From contig JASHXN010000055.1 of NCBI GenBank assembly GCA_030043505.1, positions 1-8,807 of the forward strand: 8,807 nt of DNA. The letters run 5' to 3'. This document shows, piece after piece, positions 5,742 to 8,807 of this stretch. How positions within the stretch are numbered: position 1 is the stretch's first letter; every line of letters begins with the position of its first letter. A program made the translations under genes and the position numbers. This DNA is from Thermoplasmata archaeon (GTDB taxonomy: Archaea; Thermoplasmatota; Thermoplasmata; UBA184). The notes below the pieces were generated by a model that had not been told where the DNA came from, did no database searches, and saw nothing but the letters and a program-made list of their open reading frames with translations.

Positions 5742-6263
5742 ATGGCGCCGCTCGAGGTCCGCCCGGCGCGGCGCGAGGACCTGGACGAGGTCGTGGCGAT
5801 CTACAACCACTACGTGACGACCAGCGGGGCGACGTTCGACCTCGCGCCCGTCACGGTCGCCGACCGCGAGGCGTGGCTGCAGGAGCACTCGGGCGGCGGC
5901 CCGCATCGCCTGCTCGTCGCCACGCGGGACGGCTCGGTGGCGGGGTGGAGCAGTTCGAGCGAGTTCCGGCCCCGGCCCGCCTACGCCACGACCGCCGAGG
6001 TCTCCGTCTACTGCCGAGCGGGGGAGACGGGACGTGGCGTCGGCTCCCAGCTGTACCGCGAGCTGTTCGATCGCCTCGCCGCCGAGGATCTCGAGCGGCT
6101 CGTAGCCGGCGTCGCCCTTCCGAACCCCGCGTCGGTGGCGCTGCACCATCGGTTCGGCTTCACCCAGGTCGGGGTGTTCACGCGAGTCGGTCGAAAGTTC
6201 GGGCGCTTCTGGGACGTCGCGTGGTTCGAGCGCCCGTTGCACCTGCCTAAGGGGGAGGCGTAA
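5742..6263 (+). CDS. GNAT-family N-acetyltransferase, Pat/Bar (phosphinothricin or amino-acid acetyltransferase) type
   Basis: The 173-residue protein starts at ATG 5742 (MAPLEVRPARREDLDEVVAIYNHYV). The frame is open further upstream, but that part has no family similarity. Hallmarks of the COG1247 (Pat, Bar, YncA/MddA) group are IYNHYVTTSGATFD (20-33), TAEVSVYC (84-91), the acetyl-CoA pyrophosphate-binding loop GETGRGVGSQL (94-104), and ALPNPASVALHHRFGF (125-140). The family's C-terminal signature VGRKFGRFWDVAWFERPL (149-166) is also present. Such enzymes transfer acetyl from acetyl-CoA to the amino group of L-amino acids or analogues such as methionine sulfoximine, methionine sulfone or phosphinothricin. 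The natural substrate here cannot be read from sequence. The gene stands alone on its strand. Its last 17 bp overlap, tail to tail, the end of the asparagine-synthetase-like gene. Confidence 0.88.
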   Translation: MAPLEVRPARREDLDEVVAIYNHYVTTSGATFDLAPVTVADREAWLQEHSGGGPHRLLVATRDGSVAGWSSSSEFRPRPAYATTAEVSVYCRAGETGRGVGSQLYRELFDRLAAEDLERLVAGVALPNPASVALHHRFGFTQVGVFTRVGRKFGRFWDVAWFERPLHLPKGEA

Positions 6264-7068
6264 ACGACGGTCGGCCGTCGTCGCCGCTCCCCCGCTCTTC
6301 GGCCGTTCCCAGGACCCTCGCACTTCGTCGGGTCCACCGCTCGATCCCCGAGCCATACTGCAGCGCCTTCTTCGGGGCGTCCGCTAGGAGCGCCGGGAGC
6401 CCGCGGTGTCGCGCCCACGCCCGGAACGCCGGCTTCGAACTCGTGGCGTCCGGCATCCGCTCCCGGATCGGGATCGCCAAAGCCTCCGTGACAAAGCCGG
6501 GATCCAGGAACGGGGCGAGGACCTCCTTTCCGAGCCGTTCGGCGATCGCACGGGTGCGCGTCCAGTCCTCCCCGAGCGCCCGCGCGAGATCTTCCCGGAC
6601 CCGGGCTTCGGCGGCGTCCGGTTCAAGACCTCGGAAGTGAGCGTACCCGAGGAACAGTTCATCGGGCCCTTGCCCGAGCACGACCTGTCGATCGGACGTG
6701 GCCGCCAACGCCGCACCGAACGCCAGGAAGATCGACCGGCGGCCCGGGGGGACCGCGGCGAGTTCGGCGGCCAGCCGGGACGCTACGGCCCGCAGACCGG
6801 CGTCCTCGAGGGAGGCGCCTCGCCAGGGAAGCCCCACGAGCTCGGCCGCCGGCGCCGCCCGGGCGAGGTCGGAGCTCCCCGGGACTCCGACCGTGAGCAG
6901 CCGGCTCTCCGTCCGCTGGCGGAACTCCCACGCGAGGAGGCCCGAGTCGACGCCGCCCGAGAACAGGAGCGTGAGCGGCTCGGACTCGGCCGGGACGTTC
7001 TCGAGCGCCCGCGCGAACGCCCGGTCCAGGGAGGACCAACGGTGGGGGAGTCCGGGGTCGCTCGCCAT
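6247..7068 (-). CDS. Stand-alone asparagine-synthetase-type ATP-pyrophosphatase domain protein
   Basis: The 273-residue protein contains only the synthetase half of asparagine synthetase B. The PP-loop FSGGVDSG (36-43) binds ATP pyrophosphate. GQGPDELFLGY (132-142) matches the GxGxDExFxGY block. APFLDPGFV (185-193), KPAFR (212-216, matching the family's catalytic lysine position) and PKKALQYGSG (232-241) follow in the right order. The N-terminal class II glutaminase domain, with its Cys2, is absent; upstream sequence is promoter and the divergent gene. Bacterial and archaeal AsnB proteins are about 500-600 residues. This version could use free ammonia, work with a separate amidotransferase, or adenylate a different carboxylate. 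The start is ATG 7068. The last 25 or so residues look disordered. The gene ends in TAG, 17 bp inside the GNAT gene on the other strand. The domain call is firm; the substrate is unknown. Confidence 0.82.
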   Translation of the reverse strand: MASDPGLPHRWSSLDRAFARALENVPAESEPLTLLFSGGVDSGLLAWEFRQRTESRLLTVGVPGSSDLARAAPAAELVGLPWRGASLEDAGLRAVASRLAAELAAVPPGRRSIFLAFGAALAATSDRQVVLGQGPDELFLGYAHFRGLEPDAAEARVREDLARALGEDWTRTRAIAERLGKEVLAPFLDPGFVTEALAIPIRERMPDATSSKPAFRAWARHRGLPALLADAPKKALQYGSGIERWTRRSARVLGTAEERGSGDDGRPSFTPPP

Positions 7069-7096
7069 GTCGTTCTACCGGGAGGTCGACCAAATC

Positions 7097-7102
7097 GTTA
7101 AG
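7097..7102. promoter_or_regulatory. Candidate TATA-like element between divergent genes
   Basis: GTTAAG (plus) / CTTAAC (minus) sits in the 57-bp spacer between the asparagine-synthetase-like gene and the HAD phosphatase. Its centre is about 27 bp from the plus-strand GTG (7126) and about 31 bp from the minus-strand ATG (7068). The adjoining AAATCG (7092-7097) may shift the minus-strand box to a better distance. No Shine-Dalgarno sequence precedes either start. The match is weaker than that of the box at 2348. Confidence 0.4.
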
Positions 7103-7125
7103 CCGCGACGCCGGTCGGAAGTTGC

Positions 7126-7710
7126 GTGGCGGGCTCCGGCGGCGTTCCGGCGCATCGCCCGGTGCGGCGGGCGCTGTTCGTCGACCGCGACGGTACGCTG
7201 AACCCGGACCTGCATTACCTGAAGGATGCGCACCGGCTCGAGCTGTTCCGCGGGGTCGGCGAGGCCCTGCGCCTCGCCCGGGCTCACGGCGAGCTCGTGG
7301 TGTGCGTGACGAACCAGTCCGGGGTCGAGCGGGGCTTCTACACCCCGCAGGACGTCGAACGGATCCACGCCCGGTTGAACGAGCTGCTGGGACGTTCCGG
7401 TGCCCGGGTCGACGCGTTCTACTACTGTCCGCACGCGCCCGAACGCCGGTGCGCCTGCCGCAAGCCGGGGACCGAGTTGTTCGAGCGGGCCCGGGACGAG
7501 CTCGGGCTCGACCTGGCCGCGTCGGCGATCGTCGGGGATCGTTTGGTCGACATGGAGGCCGGACGACGGCTCGGACTCCTCACCTCCCTCGTCCGCACGC
7601 CGGGCCACGAGGAGGAGGTCGAGCGAGAACTCGCCGGGGCCGGAGTCGTGCCCGACCTCCGTTCGGACTCGTTCTTCGGGGCGGTCGCCCGCGTCCTCGG
7701 CCGCGGCTGA
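7126..7710 (+). CDS. GmhB/HisB-N-type HAD phosphatase (D,D-heptose-1,7-bisphosphate or histidinol-phosphate phosphatase family)
   Basis: The 194-residue protein is a class IIIA HAD hydrolase. Motif I is FVDRDGTLN (18-26), with nucleophile D20 and acid/base D22. Motif II is VTNQSGVERG (61-70). K113 follows, and motif III is IVGDRLVDMEAG (135-146), with D138 and D142. The CPHAPERRCACRKP loop (101-114) supplies C101, H103, C109 and C111, the structural zinc site typical of the GmhB and HisB-N subfamily. These enzymes dephosphorylate D-glycero-D-manno-heptose 1,7-bisphosphate or histidinol phosphate, and sequence alone does not settle which. Start GTG 7126 lies about 27 bp after the TATA-like element. 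A second in-frame GTG at 7162, just before the conserved core, is an alternative. No heptose or histidine genes are adjacent. The DUF92 gene follows after 65 bp. Confidence 0.85.
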   Translation: MAGSGGVPAHRPVRRALFVDRDGTLNPDLHYLKDAHRLELFRGVGEALRLARAHGELVVCVTNQSGVERGFYTPQDVERIHARLNELLGRSGARVDAFYYCPHAPERRCACRKPGTELFERARDELGLDLAASAIVGDRLVDMEAGRRLGLLTSLVRTPGHEEEVERELAGAGVVPDLRSDSFFGAVARVLGRG

Positions 7711-7738
7711 CGGGCCACGCTCCCGCCCCGAGCGAAGG

Positions 7739-7744
7739 CTTATC
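7739..7744 (+). promoter_or_regulatory. Possible TATA-like element upstream of the DUF92 gene
   Basis: CTTATC (within GGCTTATCCG) is the only AT-rich spot in the 65-bp gap after the phosphatase gene, about 34 bp before the GTG. Initiation about 26 bp downstream would fall inside the ribosome-binding sequence. Either the real start is different or this box is not used and the gene is transcribed from further upstream. Confidence 0.3.
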
Positions 7745-7763
7745 CGACCCCCCTTCTCGGCAC

Positions 7764-7770
7764 GGGAGGT
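7764..7770 (+). promoter_or_regulatory. Strong Shine-Dalgarno sequence for the DUF92 gene
   Basis: GGGAGGT lies just upstream of the GTG at 7776, with five bases between the motif and the start. It is the best ribosome-binding site in the window; other starts lack one. It decides this start over the long open extension that reads in from 7122. Confidence 0.65.
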
Positions 7771-7775
7771 CCGGC

Positions 7776-8528
7776 GTGTTGGGCCCGTTCTCGTCGTTCA
7801 TCGGCATCGCGGCGACCGTCGCGCTGGCGGCGGCGGCCGCGGTCGGTCGGGCGCTGACCCCCCCGGCGGCCGCGGTCGCGGCGGTGTTCGGGTCGGCGAT
7901 CGTCGTCACCGCCGGCTACGGCTTCCTGCTCCTGCTGGTGGTGTTCGTCGTGACGAGCTCGCTCGCCACCCGCTACCGGTTCGAGGAGAAGGAGCGCCGG
8001 CACGTCCAGGAGGGACGGCACGGCGAGCGGGGGGTCTCGAACGTCCTGGCGCACATTCTGGTGCCGACCGGCATCGCCCTCGCCGCGGGGTTCGGGCTCC
8101 TCGAGGTCCGGACGGCGGCCGTTCTGTTCGCCGCGGCGCTCGCCTTCGCGGCGGCCGACACGCTCGCGAGCGAGTTCGGCGTCCTGATGGGCTCGGCGCG
8201 GAGCATTCTCACGTTCCGTCCCGTGACGCCCGGAACGAACGGCGGGGTCTCCTCTGCCGGCGAGCTGTTCGCCACCGCCGGTTCGGCGGGGATCGCGCTC
8301 GTCGGCGTCGGCCTGTTCGGTCTTTTCCGGACGCCGTCCGGAGCGCTGTGGCTGTTCCTGGCCGCCGTGAGCGTCGCCGGGTTCGTCGCCTGCCAGGTCG
8401 ACTCGTTGCTCGGCGAGACGCTGGAGAACCGCGGGTATCTGACGAAGGGGAGCACGAACTTCCTGGGGATGCTCAGCGCCGTCGCGTTCGCGGCCGGGAT
8501 CCTCTGGGCGGCCGGGGTCGGCCGGTGA
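7776..8528 (+). CDS. DUF92 (TIGR00297) family integral membrane protein
   Basis: The 250-residue protein starts at GTG 7776 as MLGPFSSFIGIAATVAL. Hydrophobic segments lie at about 8-24, 31-60, 90-108, 113-128, 167-185, 190-207 and 230-247, so it is polytopic. DUF92 signatures are ADTLASEFG (127-135), TPGTNGGVSSAGELFATAGS (151-170), DSLLGETLE (209-217) and KGSTNFLGM (224-232). The acidic residues and the Gly-rich loop probably form the active site. In plants a DUF92 member, VTE6, is reported as a phytyl-phosphate kinase, and the fold is related to prenol kinase/CDP-diglyceride synthetase families. A prenyl-phosphate kinase role in isoprenoid salvage is therefore possible here, but it is an inference. 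The gene has a good Shine-Dalgarno sequence and overlaps queC by four bases (GTGA), so the pair is probably co-translated. Confidence 0.85.
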   Translation: MLGPFSSFIGIAATVALAAAAAVGRALTPPAAAVAAVFGSAIVVTAGYGFLLLLVVFVVTSSLATRYRFEEKERRHVQEGRHGERGVSNVLAHILVPTGIALAAGFGLLEVRTAAVLFAAALAFAAADTLASEFGVLMGSARSILTFRPVTPGTNGGVSSAGELFATAGSAGIALVGVGLFGLFRTPSGALWLFLAAVSVAGFVACQVDSLLGETLENRGYLTKGSTNFLGMLSAVAFAAGILWAAGVGR

Positions 8529-8807
8529 GCCCCGCCCGCGACCGCGGTTCGGTCGTACTGCTATCGGGAGGGATGGATTCGGCGACGTGCCTCGCCCTGG
8601 CCCGCCGGCGCGGCGGCCCCGTCCACGCGCTCAGCTTCGCGTATGGCCAACGCCACACCCGCGAGCTCCGCGCCGCTCGCGCGCTCGCGCGGCATTACCG
8701 CGTGGCGGCCCACGTCCTCGTCCGGCTCCCGCTGGCCTCGGTCGTCGAATCGGCGCTGACCCGGCGGAAGGCGACGCTCCCCAGCCGTTCGCCCAAGCCG
8801 GGGACGA
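8525..8807 (+). CDS. queC: 7-cyano-7-deazaguanine synthase QueC, N-terminal part (cut by window end)
   Basis: Ninety-four codons are present, starting with GTG at 8525, which overlaps the DUF92 TGA (GTGA). The ATP-pyrophosphatase PP-loop LLSGGMDSATCLA (12-24) is followed by ALSFAYGQRHTRELRAARAL (35-54) and VVESALTRRKATLPS (73-87). These are the QueC family blocks in order. QueC converts 7-carboxy-7-deazaguanine to preQ0 with ATP and ammonia. In archaea preQ0 is inserted at position 15 of tRNA and converted to archaeosine. The C-terminal zinc-binding cysteines lie beyond the window. The first base of its loop motif reads GGMDS where GGLDS is more usual, a conservative change. Confidence 0.92.
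   Translation, partial: MSPARDRGSVVLLSGGMDSATCLALARRRGGPVHALSFAYGQRHTRELRAARALARHYRVAAHVLVRLPLASVVESALTRRKATLPSRSPKPGT

Noticed and set aside
4157..6250. 697-residue plus-strand open frame running antisense to purB and into the GNAT region
   Set aside because: It is Arg/Pro/Gly-rich without family motifs, and it lies opposite a clear purB and across the GNAT gene in another frame. Long antisense frames are expected at this GC content.
7122..7775. Fusion of the DUF92 protein to an upstream 218-residue segment
   Set aside because: That segment is a shadow frame of the HAD phosphatase. A strong Shine-Dalgarno sequence at 7764 marks GTG 7776 as the start.
1..8807. Mobile element, CRISPR array, tRNA/rRNA or defence system
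   Set aside because: No direct-repeat array, transposase motif, attachment-site duplication or RNA-gene signature was found on reading both strands. Base composition is uniform across the window.

Overview
This is a very GC-rich, densely coded window that reads as archaeal. The main evidence is a pair of archaeal information-processing genes, a Pcc1-type KEOPS subunit followed by prefoldin beta. Supporting evidence is a type I (GGPP-synthase-like) isoprenyl diphosphate synthase, a 7-cyano-7-deazaguanine synthase (archaeosine route in archaea), an archaeal-style M50 membrane metalloprotease, and AT-rich TATA-like boxes about 25-31 bp before several start codons. The proteins are rich in arginine and alanine but not strongly acidic, so a haloarchaeon is unlikely. 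A high-GC soil or subsurface lineage, for example of Thermoplasmatota, is a plausible but unproven source.

Layout. (1) Positions 1-2324, minus strand: a TPR-repeat protein, then a cytosolic cobalamin/BtuF-like binding protein, then the N-terminus of an M50 metalloprotease that runs off the window edge. The last two overlap by ATGA. (2) 2380-3441, plus strand: an isoprenyl diphosphate synthase, divergent from the TPR gene across a 55-bp spacer with a single AT-rich box. (3) 3452-5521, minus strand: purB, then pcc1 (ATGA overlap), then pfdB (7-nt gap), convergent with the prenyl synthase. (4) 5742-6263, plus strand: a Pat/Bar-type GNAT acetyltransferase whose end overlaps the end of (5). (5) 6247-7068, minus strand: a stand-alone asparagine-synthetase-type ATP-pyrophosphatase domain without a glutaminase domain. 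(6) 7126-8807, plus strand: a GmhB-type HAD phosphatase, a DUF92 membrane protein, and queC, which overlaps the DUF92 gene by GTGA and is cut by the window end.

Taken together, the window holds purine synthesis (PurB), two tRNA-modification functions (Pcc1 for t6A, QueC for preQ0/archaeosine), protein folding (prefoldin), lipid precursor synthesis (prenyl synthase, possibly DUF92) and several accessory enzymes. Every long antisense reading frame is best explained as a shadow of high-GC codon use.

I see no CRISPR array, mobile element, RNA gene or defence island. The points worth a second look are promoter architecture (shared TATA boxes with apparently leaderless starts on both sides), a few unusual domain architectures, and some gene pairings. 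I do not see a clear case for a wholly new multi-gene system.
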